Shown here: positions 25,860-34,342 of the stretch, piece after piece
How positions within the stretch are numbered: the first letter of the stretch is position 1
Layout: each line of letters begins with the position of its first letter
DNA from: Streptosporangium nondiastaticum
GTDB lineage: Bacteria; Actinomycetota; Actinomycetes; Streptomycetales; Streptomycetaceae
NCBI RefSeq assembly: GCF_003011965.1
Contig: NZ_PXWG01000015.1
Coordinates: 32,719-96,718, forward strand
DNA: 64,000 nucleotides
Reading direction: 5' to 3'
Position numbers and translations under genes: made by a program
Notes under the pieces: model-generated
The model's database searches: none
The model's input: the letters and a program-made list of their open reading frames with translations, nothing else
Told to the model about the DNA's origin: nothing

Positions 25860-25869
25860 TGCCGGGACG

Positions 25870-26385
25870 TCAGATCCCGAAGGGGGCCGCGTAGCGGACG
25901 GTGCCGCTCGGCAGCGGGTGGGTCCCGTCCAGCGACATGGCCATCATGGCCTCGTCCGGGACGTCGATGGTCAGGCCGATGCCGTGCGCGGAGGCGCGGC
26001 CGAAGCCGAACCGCGGGTAGTACGCCGGGTGTCCGAGGACGGTGACATAACGCTCGCCCATGTCCTCGGCCGCCGCGAGTGCCGCGCGGATGGCGGCCGA
26101 GCCCGCGCCGCCGTGCTGACACTCGGGGAGTACGGCGACGGGGGCCAGACACAGGGCCGGGGTGTCGCCGATGTGGCAGCGGGTCAGCAGTGCGTGGCCG
26201 ACGGGCTTGCCGTCCTCGCCGGTGCTGACGACGGACAGCCCGTCGATCCAGGACGGGTCGGTGCGCAGGGCGTCGACGAGGTCGGCTTCCAGCGGCGTCT
26301 CGAAGGCCGCGAGGTTGATCTCGCGGACGGCGGGGATGTCGGCGCCGGTCTCGGCGCGGGTGATCCAGTGGTTACGGGTACGCAT
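25870..26385 (-). CDS. GNAT family N-acetyltransferase
   Basis: 171 aa. A single GNAT fold with the acetyl-CoA loop region at LPECQHGGAGSAAIRAAL (Q-x-x-G-x-G/A variant) and the C-terminal pattern YYPRFGFGRAS typical of YhbS-like acetyltransferases. The substrate is not predictable. ATG 26385 lacks a strong ribosome site. The gene lies downstream of a possible 22-codon ORF with a strong ribosome site at 26473-26541. Confidence 0.87.
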   Translation of the reverse strand: MRTRNHWITRAETGADIPAVREINLAAFETPLEADLVDALRTDPSWIDGLSVVSTGEDGKPVGHALLTRCHIGDTPALCLAPVAVLPECQHGGAGSAAIRAALAAAEDMGERYVTVLGHPAYYPRFGFGRASAHGIGLTIDVPDEAMMAMSLDGTHPLPSGTVRYAAPFGI

Positions 26386-26472
26386 GACGGGATGAAGATC
26401 CGTTTCATGGCCGGAATCGTGCGGGGACGGCCTCGCGGGCTCACGCTCCGTGCGCGAGGCGGGGTGCCTGGG

Positions 26473-26541
26473 TCAGGCCGTCGCCCGGGACGTGAGGGTG
26501 GTCCGGGCGCTGCTCGTCGCAGTGGCCTTGAGCGCGGTCAT
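26473..26541 (-). CDS. Possible 22-aa small ORF upstream of GNAT gene
   Basis: The peptide begins MTALKATATSSARTTL and is rich in Thr, Ala and Ser. Support is limited to a strong GGGAGG ribosome site at good spacing and its place 88 nt upstream of the acetyltransferase start on the same strand. It could be a leader peptide or chance. Confidence 0.25.
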   Translation of the reverse strand: MTALKATATSSARTTLTSRATA

Positions 26542-26641
26542 CAACCCCACCTCCCTCTCTTCGTCCTCAATCCGGATCAGCACGTACGTTCCATGTCTAC
26601 CACACGGTCCGGAACCTCCGCTTCGAATATTTCCGGGGATC

Positions 26642-26663
26642 GCGGACGGCCGCGGCCGTCCGC
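26642..26663. promoter_or_regulatory. Perfect 22-bp GC palindrome
   Basis: The half-site GCGGACGGCCG is followed directly by its reverse complement with no loop. Lack of a loop argues for a dimeric-protein site rather than a terminator. It lies between divergent transcription units. Confidence 0.35.
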
Positions 26664-26862
26664 CGCCGGCCACGGTCAGGGTCGCAGCTCCTCCTCCGGG
26701 ATGGACCGCAGTGCTCTCCCCTCCTTCCTCCGGCGGAGACCACGCTGGTCATCGTGGACGATGCCCGGCCGTGCAGCGGCCGCGATCGTGGAGTGGAAGA
26801 GCACGTTCATCCACGGCAGCAGGCACCGCGGGAGCAGGTGCCGGGGCGGGAGCAGCAGAACC

Positions 26863-28480
26863 ATGAGAGACGTGACGCGGCGTGGGGTACTGGCAGGCGC
26901 GGCCGTGTTAGGCGGGGCGGCGGCCGGGCAGCGCCGTGCCCGCGGTGGCGGCGGAGGCGGCGGCGACGGAGGCCGGGGCAGCCGCCCCGGCCCGGCCGGG
27001 CCCCGCCAAGGCCGGCCCGGACGACTTGCGGTACCGGTCGCTCACCCACCGCGGATGCAACGCGCGCTTCGCCGGCACGCCCGACTACGTACGCGTGGCC
27101 GCATCGACCGAGCAGGTCGTCGAAGCCGTCCAGCAAGCCGTACGCGAGGGCAGGCGCATCGCCGTCCGCAGCGGCGGTCACTGCTTCGAGAACTTCGTCG
27201 ACGACCCCGCTGTCCGCGCCCTCATCGACCTTTCGCCCATGACCGCCGTCCACTACGACGAGCGGCGCCGGGCGTTCGCCGTCGAGCCCGGTGCGTCGCT
27301 CGGCGAGACGTACCGGAAGCTGTTCGTCGGCTGGGGCGTCGTCATTCCGGCGGGTGCCACCGCGGAGGTGGGCGTGGGCGGGCACATCCTCGGAGGCGGC
27401 TACGGGGCCCTGTCGCGCCGCTACGGGCTGGGCGTGGACCATCTGTACGCCGTCGAGGTCGTGGTCGTGAACGGGCGGGGCGAGGCCTCCGCGGTGGTGG
27501 CCACGCGGGAGGCGGACGATCCCCGCCGCGATCTGTGGTGGGCGCACACCGGCGGCGGGGGCGGCAACTTCGGCATCGTCACCCGCTACTGGTTCCGCTC
27601 TCCCGGCGCCGAGGGCTCCGACCCGGCGCGGCTGCTGCCCCGCGCCCCTTCCTCCGCGCTGACCTTCAGCGCTTCCTGGTCCTGGAAGGACCTCGACCAG
27701 GAGGCCTTCACCCGGCTGGTGCGCAACCACGGCAGCTGGCACGAGCACAACAGCGCCCCGGGTTCCGCCTACGCGGGCCTGTTCAGCGTCTTCATGCTCA
27801 ACAGCCGCAAGGCCGGCACGGTCGACCTGGTCGGCGTGGTCGACTCCAACGGATCACGCGCCCGGCAACTGGTGGACGACTACGTGGCCGCCGTCGGCCG
27901 CGGGGTGCGGGCGCGGCCCACCCGTACCCATGAGGACCAGCCGTGGCTGCAGGCCGCCGCGAACGTGCAGGAGACCCCTCCGGCGTTCTTCAAGGCCAAG
28001 GCCGCCTACCTGCGCAAGCGGTACACGGACCGGCAGACCGGCACGCTCCACGGCCACTTGGCGAGCGCCGCCGGTGACCGCGTCGGCGGCTCGGTCTGGC
28101 TCGTCTCCTACGGCGGGGAAGTGGCCGCCGTCGCGCCCGACGCGACGGCCGTCGCACAGCGGGACTCCATCCTCAAGGCGGTCTACCTCACCGGCTGGGC
28201 GACCCCGGACGACGAGGGGCCTTCCCTGGCATGGGTACGAGGGCTCTACCGCGCCATGTACGCCGACACCGGCGGCGTACCGGTGCCGGGCGACGTCAGC
28301 GACGGCTCCTTCGTCAACTACCCCGACACCGGCCTCGCCGACCCCGCCCTGAACACCTCCGGCACGCCGTGGCACACCCTCTACTACAAGCAGCACTACC
28401 CCCGCCTCCAGCAGATCAAGGCGCGCTGGGATCCCCGCGACGAATTCCGCCACGCCCTGTCGATCCGCCTGCCCCGGTAG
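26863..28480 (+). CDS. Tat-exported FAD-linked oxidase (BBE type), apparent frameshift after the signal
   Basis: From 26936 the frame encodes a BBE-family flavoenzyme: FAD-PCMH domain with the flavinylation His in RSGGHCFENF, PP-loop AEVGVGGHILGGGYG, and the C-terminal BBE motif YYKQHYPRLQQIKARWDP. The second cysteinyl attachment site is missing (Ala-Thr-Ala-Glu in that loop). No ribosome site precedes 26936. One frame away, ATG 26863 starts a twin-arginine signal (VTRRGVLAGAAVLGGAAAG) that runs out of frame; removing one G from the GGG at 26924-26926 joins signal and enzyme perfectly (GSAVPAVAAEA). This is either a sequencing or assembly slip or a real inactivating mutation. Codon 16 of the signal is TTA (26908-26910), so expression would also depend on bldA. 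Such enzymes oxidise alcohols, sugars or natural products outside the cell. Confidence 0.8.
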
Positions 28481-28561
28481 CCACTCGGCTTCTGTCCTGC
28501 TCCGGTAGTCACATGGACCTCCGTCCGACCTCCGCCCGGCTCCGGTGTCCCGCTCCGGTCC

Positions 28562-29254
28562 TCAGCTGTAATCGGCGAGGGCCGGGGCCAGCAGGTCGAA
28601 CGCCCGGACGGCCTCCCCTTCGAGGACCGCGGCGATCTCCGGATTGGCGCGCCCGGCCAGGGTGAGCTCCTGGATGCGCTGGAAGAGGACCCGGTGCACC
28701 CCGCCCAGCAGGGCCGCGGCCGCGCGCGGGGTGATGTCGCCGGCGGACGCGCCGGTGGCCTCGGCGAGGGCCGCGGCCAGGGCCTCCTCGCGCTGGTCGT
28801 GAAGGCCGCGCAGACAGGCCGAGAGCGTGGGGCTCTCCACGATCATGCGGATGAACTCCGGTCCGGCGAACCCGGCGACGGGGTCCTGGGCGGCGACGGC
28901 GGAGAGGAACGCGCGCCGCAGGGCTGCGAAGGGGGACTCGCCGGGCTCCCGGCCGGAGACCGTACGCGCCAGGCCGGCGACGAACTCGTCCTGGTGGTCC
29001 AGCGCCATGTCCTCCTTGCGCGGGAAGTAGTTGGTGACGGTCTTCTTGGCGACGCGGGCGGCGTCGGCGATCTCCGCGAGGGTGGTGGCCTCGAAGCCCT
29101 GCTGCAGGAAGAGCCGCGTCGCGTGGTCGGAGATCAGCTGCCGCGTCTCCCGCTTCTTGGTCTCGCGCAGACCCGTCGCCGGCTCGTCCGGCCTCCTCGT
29201 TCCGGAGGCGGAGCCTCTGCTCGTCCCGGGACCCGTGTCCGTACTCATGCCCAT
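28562..29254 (-). CDS. TetR family repressor
   Basis: 230 aa. N-terminal TetR helix-turn-helix at about residues 38-85 (DHATRLFLQQGFEATTLAEI, then VAKKTVTNYFPRKEDM) and a variable ligand domain. Start ATG 29254; ATG 29248 is equally possible, both without clear ribosome sites. It is divergent from the DUF5701-type gene at 29354, and the gap holds two copies of a TTAC-N7-GTA palindrome, so it probably represses itself and that neighbour. The inducer is unknown. Confidence 0.88.
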   Translation of the reverse strand: MGMSTDTGPGTSRGSASGTRRPDEPATGLRETKKRETRQLISDHATRLFLQQGFEATTLAEIADAARVAKKTVTNYFPRKEDMALDHQDEFVAGLARTVSGREPGESPFAALRRAFLSAVAAQDPVAGFAGPEFIRMIVESPTLSACLRGLHDQREEALAAALAEATGASAGDITPRAAAALLGGVHRVLFQRIQELTLAGRANPEIAAVLEGEAVRAFDLLAPALADYS

Positions 29255-29263
29255 GAGGGAATC

Positions 29264-29333
29264 TTACCCCGGACGTATTTTTATGTTGACCCCCTGTGGC
29301 GCTCGGAGCTAAAATTACCTCCGACGTAATTTT
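29264..29333. promoter_or_regulatory. Two TetR-type operators in the divergent promoter region
   Basis: AAAATTAC (29311-29318) and GTAATTTT (29326-29333) form a perfect 8-bp dyad with 7-nt spacer CTCCGAC. A related copy, TTAC-CCCGGAC-GTATTTTT, lies at 29264-29282, next to the repressor gene. Each site sits near one of the two divergent starts, the typical arrangement for a TetR autoregulator. Confidence 0.7.
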
Positions 29334-29353
29334 CCCCTGAGGGGAGATCATCG

Positions 29354-30181
29354 GTGACAGTGAAAGCAAAGGTGCCAGTGACAGAGGCAACGGCAATGGC
29401 CACGAACGCGACCATGACGGCGACCACGACCACGACCGAGACGGCATTCGATGCCGGAGCCGAGTTCGACCGCCAGGTCCGTACCCTCACCGGTCTCGGC
29501 TACCCGGCCCTGGCGGGCCTGGCTCCCAAGGAGTTCGCCGCCCTGACCGCTCCTCTGCGTGCCCGTGCCGTGGCGCACGCCGACGCCGCGGCAGCGGCCG
29601 GTGGCCGGGAGTCGTGCGGCCCCGAGGGCGGCCGAGTGCCCTTCCTGCTGGTCGTCCCCCGGAACCTGGTGCCCATCGAGGAGACGATGCCGCGCACCGT
29701 CCTCCACGGCGGAAACCGCCCCGGGTTCGTCGACCGCTCCTTCGAGCCCGGCGCCCTCGAACGCTTCGTCGCCACCCGGGAAACCGGGCTTCCGCGCGAT
29801 CAGGACGCCGAAGCCGAAACCGCGGCTGACTCCGTAGCCGGCGTCGGCGCCGTCCCGTACCTGCTGTTCGACATCGAGCGTGGTGAGGAGTTCTGCGGCG
29901 CAGTGCCCCATGAGGCCATGGACGCCGTCGCGGGGCGGGGGCGCACCCTCCTCACCATCGAGGAGGGCATCGCGCTCATCACCCTCTTCCCCGGGATCCT
30001 CGTGAAGAACAAGTGCTTCTCCCTCGGCGGTTCGCGCTCCGGCGACCGCCGGGTCCCCGCGCTCTGGATCAGCCGGAAGGCCCCCAAGCTCGGCTGGTGC
30101 TGGCAGGGCAACCCCCACACCTGGCTCGGCATGGCTTCGGCAGGCGGTCGCAGCGCCACGGCCGTGGAGTCGCAGGAGTAA
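29354..30181 (+). CDS. DUF5701-like protein, probable target of the TetR repressor
   Basis: 275 aa. A Thr/Ala-rich N-terminus (about 1-30) precedes a conserved-looking body with TGLGYPALAGLAPKEFAALT, a VPFLLVVPRNLVP strand, and the C-terminal KLGWCWQGNPHTWLGMASAG. I recall this as DUF5701, a family of unknown function; this assignment is from memory. The GTG at 29354 has GGGGAG 7 nt upstream. It has no signal peptide or membrane helix. Divergent from the TetR gene with shared operators. Confidence 0.78.
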   Translation: MTVKAKVPVTEATAMATNATMTATTTTTETAFDAGAEFDRQVRTLTGLGYPALAGLAPKEFAALTAPLRARAVAHADAAAAAGGRESCGPEGGRVPFLLVVPRNLVPIEETMPRTVLHGGNRPGFVDRSFEPGALERFVATRETGLPRDQDAEAETAADSVAGVGAVPYLLFDIERGEEFCGAVPHEAMDAVAGRGRTLLTIEEGIALITLFPGILVKNKCFSLGGSRSGDRRVPALWISRKAPKLGWCWQGNPHTWLGMASAGGRSATAVESQE

Positions 30182-30366
30182 GCGAGAACCCCGGGCCCCC
30201 GCCTCGCGCCGTGACCACCGGCGCGAGGCGGCGGCCCGGGTTCCACATGGCTGATCTTGGTCTCCCTCCCCCCTCGCGATCCGGGACAGCATGAGCGAGC
30301 GGTGAGGCTGCCGGTACCGGTGTGCCTCATGAGCGCCACGAGTCCCGTACGAGGAGGGGAAACTGA

Positions 30367-31104
30367 ATGAGCGACAGAAGGCGTCTTCTGGCGGCTCTCT
30401 CCGGAACCGCGCTGGCCGGCACACTGCTGGCCGGCCCGGCCTACGCCGCGCCGCAGGCGCAGGGCGACGACCGGGAGCGAATACCCGCCGCGGCCCCGCA
30501 GACCGCCGGCGCCACGAAGGCCGCCGACCTCCGGGCGAAACTGTGCACCGGGTCGCTGGACCCGAAGAACCCCCAGCTCGGCCCCGCCGCCAACACCCTT
30601 CCCGGACCGGCGCAGAAGCCCGTCGGCCCCCTCCTCAGCGGCTACGACAGGACCGGCGGCCTCAAGCCCGACAAGTTCCTCAGCAAGTACTGGACGGGAA
30701 AGCCCAACTGGAACTACCCGCCGAACGACGGCTTCGCCACACGGGGCGGGAAGCTCGACAAGAACAAGACCACCCTCAAGGCGGGACAGAAGCTGGACCG
30801 CTTCGGCCACGAGGGCGGCAGCTTCCTCGCCCCGGCCGGGGCCCGCTACTCGCAGCGCGCCCTGCCGCCGGACAGCCTGCAGACCATCGACGACAAGTAC
30901 CCGTGCAACTACCACGTGTACACCGTCGCCAAGCCCTTCACGGTCTGGCAGGGTGGCATCGCCGCGTGGTTCGAGCAGCCCGGCGGCGGGCAGCAGATCC
31001 TGCTCGACCCGGCGCTGGTCCCCGACGCGCCGAAGCCCAAGCTCAGCGTGGGATGGCTGGTCGACAAGGGCTACCTCAAGCGCGCCGACACCCTGGCGAA
31101 GTGA
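30367..31104 (+). CDS. Secreted TNT-domain protein (NAD+ glycohydrolase toxin type)
   Basis: 245 aa. Signal peptide 1-27 (MSDRRRLLAAL...PAYA|AP); the RRRLL start is also compatible with Tat. The C-terminal domain (about 115-240) has the features of the tuberculosis necrotizing toxin: KLDRFGHEGGSFLAPAG (R145), YSQRALPP, YHVYTVAKP and WFEQPGGGQQ (Q209). Family knowledge: TNT domains hydrolyse NAD+ in target cells. C60 and C180 could form a disulfide. ATG 30367 has GAGGAGGGG upstream. A small cytoplasmic gene 58 nt downstream may supply immunity. The protein is a single secreted domain rather than part of a large polymorphic toxin. Confidence 0.87.
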   Translation: MSDRRRLLAALSGTALAGTLLAGPAYAAPQAQGDDRERIPAAAPQTAGATKAADLRAKLCTGSLDPKNPQLGPAANTLPGPAQKPVGPLLSGYDRTGGLKPDKFLSKYWTGKPNWNYPPNDGFATRGGKLDKNKTTLKAGQKLDRFGHEGGSFLAPAGARYSQRALPPDSLQTIDDKYPCNYHVYTVAKPFTVWQGGIAAWFEQPGGGQQILLDPALVPDAPKPKLSVGWLVDKGYLKRADTLAK

Positions 31105-31151
31105 CCGAGCGGCCGAAGTGACCGAGCGGCCGAAGCGGTTGAGCGGCCGAA
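31101..31151. repeat. 17-bp direct repeats at the TNT/downstream-gene junction
   Basis: GTGACCGAGCGGCCGAA occurs at 31101-31117 and 31118-31134 in tandem, and a degenerate third copy (GTTGAGCGGCCGAA) ends at 31151. The first copy contains the TNT stop codon. Each full copy carries a GTG, so copy number could change the start of the downstream gene. Confidence 0.8.
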
Positions 31152-31162
31152 GCGATCGGAGC

Positions 31163-31435
31163 ATGGACGTGACGGATCCGGCGTGCGACCGGCAGGCGGC
31201 GTACGAGGCCCTGCGCGCAGCCGGGGTCCACGACCGCCTCTACCGCATCGAAGGCGTCCACGAGCCGGCCGAGCCCCTGCCGGACTTCCACTTCCTCCGG
31301 CTGCACGACGGCATGTGGGAGACCGGCCTTTACGAGCGCGGGCAGTACGCCGTGACCGCCCGCTTCCCCCGCCACGAGGAAGCGGCGGCCTGCCGGCACC
31401 TGCTGAGCGAGCTGATGCCGGACGGGCGCGGCTGA
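31163..31435 (+). CDS. Small protein downstream of TNT toxin; candidate immunity factor
   Basis: 90 aa, acidic, with no signal peptide, so cytoplasmic. The pattern includes EALRAAGVHDRLYRIEGVHE, LPDFHFLRLHDGMWETGLYE and RFPRHEEAAACRHLL. Placement directly after a TNT toxin gene, small size and cytoplasmic location fit an immunity protein that protects the producer from its own NAD glycohydrolase; this is inference. ATG 31163 has GGAG almost touching it. An in-frame GTG at 31118, inside the upstream repeats, would add 15 residues. Confidence 0.65.
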   Translation: MDVTDPACDRQAAYEALRAAGVHDRLYRIEGVHEPAEPLPDFHFLRLHDGMWETGLYERGQYAVTARFPRHEEAAACRHLLSELMPDGRG

Positions 31436-31502
31436 CCGGGTGGACCGGGGCGGGCGGGCTGTCAGCGCCGCCCGTCCTGTGCCGTCAGCGCCGCCCGTCC
31501 TG

Positions 31503-32162
31503 TTACGCCGTGAACGCCGCGGGCCGCTCCCGCGACGCCTCGGCGAGAGCCTTGGCAACCGCCTCGGCGCCCGCCCGGAGGCCGTAGACGGGAGTGGCGG
31601 GCTGCTGGCGCCAGGACTCGTCGATGCCGCCGGCGTCGACCGTGTCGAAGCCGAGCTCGTCGATGAGACGGCGGACGGTCTCCTTGGCCGCCTCGTCGTC
31701 ACCGGCCACCGGTACGGCGATCCGCTTCGGGTGACCGGCGGGCAGCGGCCGTTCGAGGATGTCCTGCGCGTAGGTGCCGTTGAACGCCTTGACGACCGGA
31801 TGGCCGAGGTGCTGCTCGGTCCAGCGGCTCTCCGGCAGGCCGGCCTCGATGGCGGCGATCCGCCCGTCGCGCTCCTTCGGGTAGTAGTTGCCGGTGTCGA
31901 TGACGGCGGCGCCCGGCGCGGCCTCGGCGAAGAGGCCGGACGGCAGGTCGGGGACCGCCTTCAGCGGGACGGTCACCACGACGACCTCCGCGCCCCGCGC
32001 CGCTTCGGCGGCGGTGACGGGGGTCGCGCCCGTCTCCGCGGCGAGCTCGGCGAGGGTGTGCGGACCGCGAGAGTTGGCCACGGACACGTCGTGTCCCAGG
32101 GCCGTGAGCCGGCGGGTGAGGTTGCCGCCGATGTTCCCGGCGCCGATGATGCCGATTTTCAT
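31503..32162 (-). CDS. NADPH-dependent F420 reductase-like NAD-binding protein
   Basis: 219 aa. N-terminal Rossmann motif KIGIIGAGNIGGNLTRRL, then ANSRGPHTL, a phosphate-recognising loop (N-S-R) typical of NADP-binding F420 oxidoreductase-like proteins. HPVVKAFNGTYAQDI and the C-terminal helices fit the PF03807-type fold. It probably reduces a flavin-like cofactor or small ketone with NADPH. ATG 32162 has GGAGG 7 nt upstream. Monocistronic. Confidence 0.88.
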   Translation of the reverse strand: MKIGIIGAGNIGGNLTRRLTALGHDVSVANSRGPHTLAELAAETGATPVTAAEAARGAEVVVVTVPLKAVPDLPSGLFAEAAPGAAVIDTGNYYPKERDGRIAAIEAGLPESRWTEQHLGHPVVKAFNGTYAQDILERPLPAGHPKRIAVPVAGDDEAAKETVRRLIDELGFDTVDAGGIDESWRQQPATPVYGLRAGAEAVAKALAEASRERPAAFTA

Positions 32163-32359
32163 GGAGCTTCCTCCGAGGTCTGGTGAGGTGCCGGCGGTGT
32201 CGCCGTGCCTGTGCCGAACCCCGGGGCTCCCGGGTCTATTCCGGTGCGCTCCCGCGACCTGTTCGCTTCGGGAAGACGTCGTCCACCACACGGCCCAAGG
32301 GAGGCGGCCGGCAGGGTGATCCCTTGCACCCCCGGGTCTCCGGCTCCGTTGACTCCTGT

Positions 32360-32821
32360 GTGATCGCACTCCGTGACCCGTGGCGCACGGCCGCCGGCGC
32401 CCTGATCCTGCCGGCCCTCGGCCTCCTCGCGTCCGCTCCCCCGGCCCCCGTCCCCACGGCCCTCGCGCACGCGGTGCCGCGGCAGGCCGACGTCCATGAT
32501 CCGCCGTGGCCGGTCGAGCGGTTCCCGCCCCAGGTCAAGAACGCGTGCGGGATCTGGAAGGGGCTCGCCTGGCCGCAGGCGGAACGCCCCACCGACTACC
32601 CCGCCGGTACGGGCCTCGTCATCCGCGGCAGCAACGCCTACCGCAACCTCAGCCGCGCCCTCCCGGCAGCCGGCCGATACCGCGAGTACGACGTCAACCC
32701 GCGCCCCGCGGGGCAGCACCGGGACGCGGAACGGCTCGTGCGCGACACGACCGAGCACACCGTCTGGTACACCGGCGACCACTACGCGAACTTCCGGCAG
32801 ATCTCCGCGGGCTGCCCCTGA
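32360..32821 (+). CDS. Secreted guanyl-specific ribonuclease (RNase Sa/T1 type)
   Basis: 153 aa. Signal-like segment 1-38 (ALAHA|VPR). The C-terminal half matches RNase Sa: E109 in GRYREYDV, R121 and R125 with the 4-residue spacing of R65/R69, and H141 in YTGDHYANF (RNase Sa has YTGDHYATF). C63 and C152 probably form the family disulfide. It should cleave RNA after G. The GTG at 32360 is the only start giving a signal peptide; no clear ribosome site precedes it. No barstar-like inhibitor gene is adjacent, as expected for a secreted RNase. Confidence 0.83.
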   Translation: MIALRDPWRTAAGALILPALGLLASAPPAPVPTALAHAVPRQADVHDPPWPVERFPPQVKNACGIWKGLAWPQAERPTDYPAGTGLVIRGSNAYRNLSRALPAAGRYREYDVNPRPAGQHRDAERLVRDTTEHTVWYTGDHYANFRQISAGCP

Positions 32822-32864
32822 CGTACGGCGGACCGGGCCCCATCCTCGCCGCTAGCATCCGCAC

Positions 32865-34076
32865 ATGGATGCGAACGCCGGCTTCGACCCGTGGTCCCCC
32901 CAGTTCGTCGCCGACCCGTACCCGGGATACGCCCGGCTGCGGGCCGCCGGGCGCGTGCACTGGTACGGGCCGAGCCGCCAGTGGCTGGTTCCGCACCACG
33001 AGGACGTGCGGACGCTGCTGCGCGACCGGCGGCTCGGGCGCACGTACCTCCACCGCTTCTCCCACGAGGAGTTCGGGCGCACCGCACCGCCCGCGGCCCA
33101 CGAGCCGTTCTACGTCCTCAACGGCCACGGCCTGCTGGACCTCGAACCCCCGGACCACACCCGCATCCGGCGCCTGGTGTCGAAGGCGTTCACTCCCCGC
33201 ACCGTGGAGAACCTGGCGCCCGTCGTGGCGCGGCTCGCGCGCGAGCTGGTGGACGACCTGCTCGCCGCCGGCGGCGGCGACCTGATCGGCGCGGTCGCCG
33301 AGCCGCTGCCGGTGGCCGTCATCGCGGAGATGCTGGGCATCCCGGCGGCCGACCGGAGACTGCTGCGGCCCTGGTCGGCCGCGATCTGCGGGATGTACGA
33401 GCTCAACCCGGACGAGGAGTCGGCGCGAAACGCGGTGCGCGCCTCCCTCGACTTCTCCGCCTACCTGCGGGAGCTGATCGCCGACCGCCGGGCCCGGCCC
33501 GGAGACGACCTGATCAGCGCGCTCGTCCTGGCGCACGACGAAGGGGAGCGGCTCACCGAGCAGGAAATGGTCTCCACCTGCGTCCTGTTGCTCAACGCGG
33601 GCCACGAGGCCACCGTCAACACCACGGGCAACGGCTGGTGGGCGCTCTTCCGCCACCCCGGCCAGCTCGCCGCCCTGCGAGCCGACCCCGGGCTGCTGCC
33701 GGGCGCGATCGAGGAACTCATGCGCTACGACACCCTGTTGCAGCTCTTCGAACGGTGGGTGCTCGACGACATCGAGATCGCCGGCACCGTCATCCCGCGC
33801 GGCAGCGAAGTGGCCCTGCTCTTCGGCTCCGCCAACCGTGACCCCGCCCGCTTCCCCGCGCCGGACCGTCTGGACGTCACCCGTACCGACAACCCCCACC
33901 TCAGCCTCGGCGCGGGCATCCACTACTGCCTGGGCGCGCCGCTCGCCCGCCTGGAGCTCCTCGCCTCCTTCGGCGAGTTGCTGCGCCGGGTGCCCGGGCT
34001 CCGGCTCGTGGCGGAGCCGGAGTGGAAACCGGGCTTCGTCATCCGGGGGCTGCGGGAGCTGCTCGTCGAGTGCTGA
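32865..34076 (+). CDS. Cytochrome P450
   Basis: 403 aa, the usual length for a soluble bacterial CYP. I-helix LLNAGHEATVN (about 242-252), ExxR motif EELMR (283-287), and heme loop LSLGAGIHYCLGAPLAR with Cys355; the usual Phe at the start of the loop is Leu. Class I streptomycete P450s need a ferredoxin, and none is encoded nearby. It starts 43 nt after the ribonuclease, possibly co-transcribed. The substrate is unknown; no biosynthetic cluster surrounds it. Confidence 0.92.
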   Translation: MDANAGFDPWSPQFVADPYPGYARLRAAGRVHWYGPSRQWLVPHHEDVRTLLRDRRLGRTYLHRFSHEEFGRTAPPAAHEPFYVLNGHGLLDLEPPDHTRIRRLVSKAFTPRTVENLAPVVARLARELVDDLLAAGGGDLIGAVAEPLPVAVIAEMLGIPAADRRLLRPWSAAICGMYELNPDEESARNAVRASLDFSAYLRELIADRRARPGDDLISALVLAHDEGERLTEQEMVSTCVLLLNAGHEATVNTTGNGWWALFRHPGQLAALRADPGLLPGAIEELMRYDTLLQLFERWVLDDIEIAGTVIPRGSEVALLFGSANRDPARFPAPDRLDVTRTDNPHLSLGAGIHYCLGAPLARLELLASFGELLRRVPGLRLVAEPEWKPGFVIRGLRELLVEC

Positions 34077-34274
34077 GCGGCGCCGGTCGGGTGGGGCCGC
34101 GACGTGAAAGCGGCCGCGACGTGAAGGCGTCCTCGGCGGTCGCGGCCCGCGCTGTCCAATCGAGTCCCTATAGTCGCCTTTTCGGGTGATACGGCGCATG
34201 GAGTGCATGACTGAGCAAACGGTGGAGAGGGTGACCGTGCCCGGATCGATCACCGTCACCCGGAGACCACCCCC

Positions 34275-34331
34275 ATGCGCCAACTCCCCGCAGTCCCGCA
34301 ACAACTGAACCGCCTGGACGACGAGTCCTGA
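34275..34331 (+). CDS. Possible 18-aa leader ORF
   Basis: Reads MRQLPAVPQQLNRLDDES and then TGA, with GGAG about 10 nt upstream. It ends 11 nt before the lipoprotein ATG, which has no ribosome site of its own. Translational coupling would explain this; the ORF could still be chance. Confidence 0.25.
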   Translation: MRQLPAVPQQLNRLDDES

Positions 34332-34342
34332 CGGCACCAGTG

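Larger units (their letters stand above)
26386..26862. other. 477-nt region with a short ORF and a 22-bp palindrome
   Basis: No long gene is supportable. The minus strand carries a 22-codon ORF (26473-26541) with GGAGG 8 nt before its ATG. A perfect 22-bp palindrome at 26642-26663 (left half GCGGACGGCCG) lies about 200 nt upstream of the flavoenzyme ORF and may be an operator or hairpin. Confidence 0.4.

Noticed and set aside
32865..34076. P450 as part of a biosynthetic gene cluster
   Set aside because: No synthase, carrier protein, ferredoxin or tailoring partner lies within several kb.
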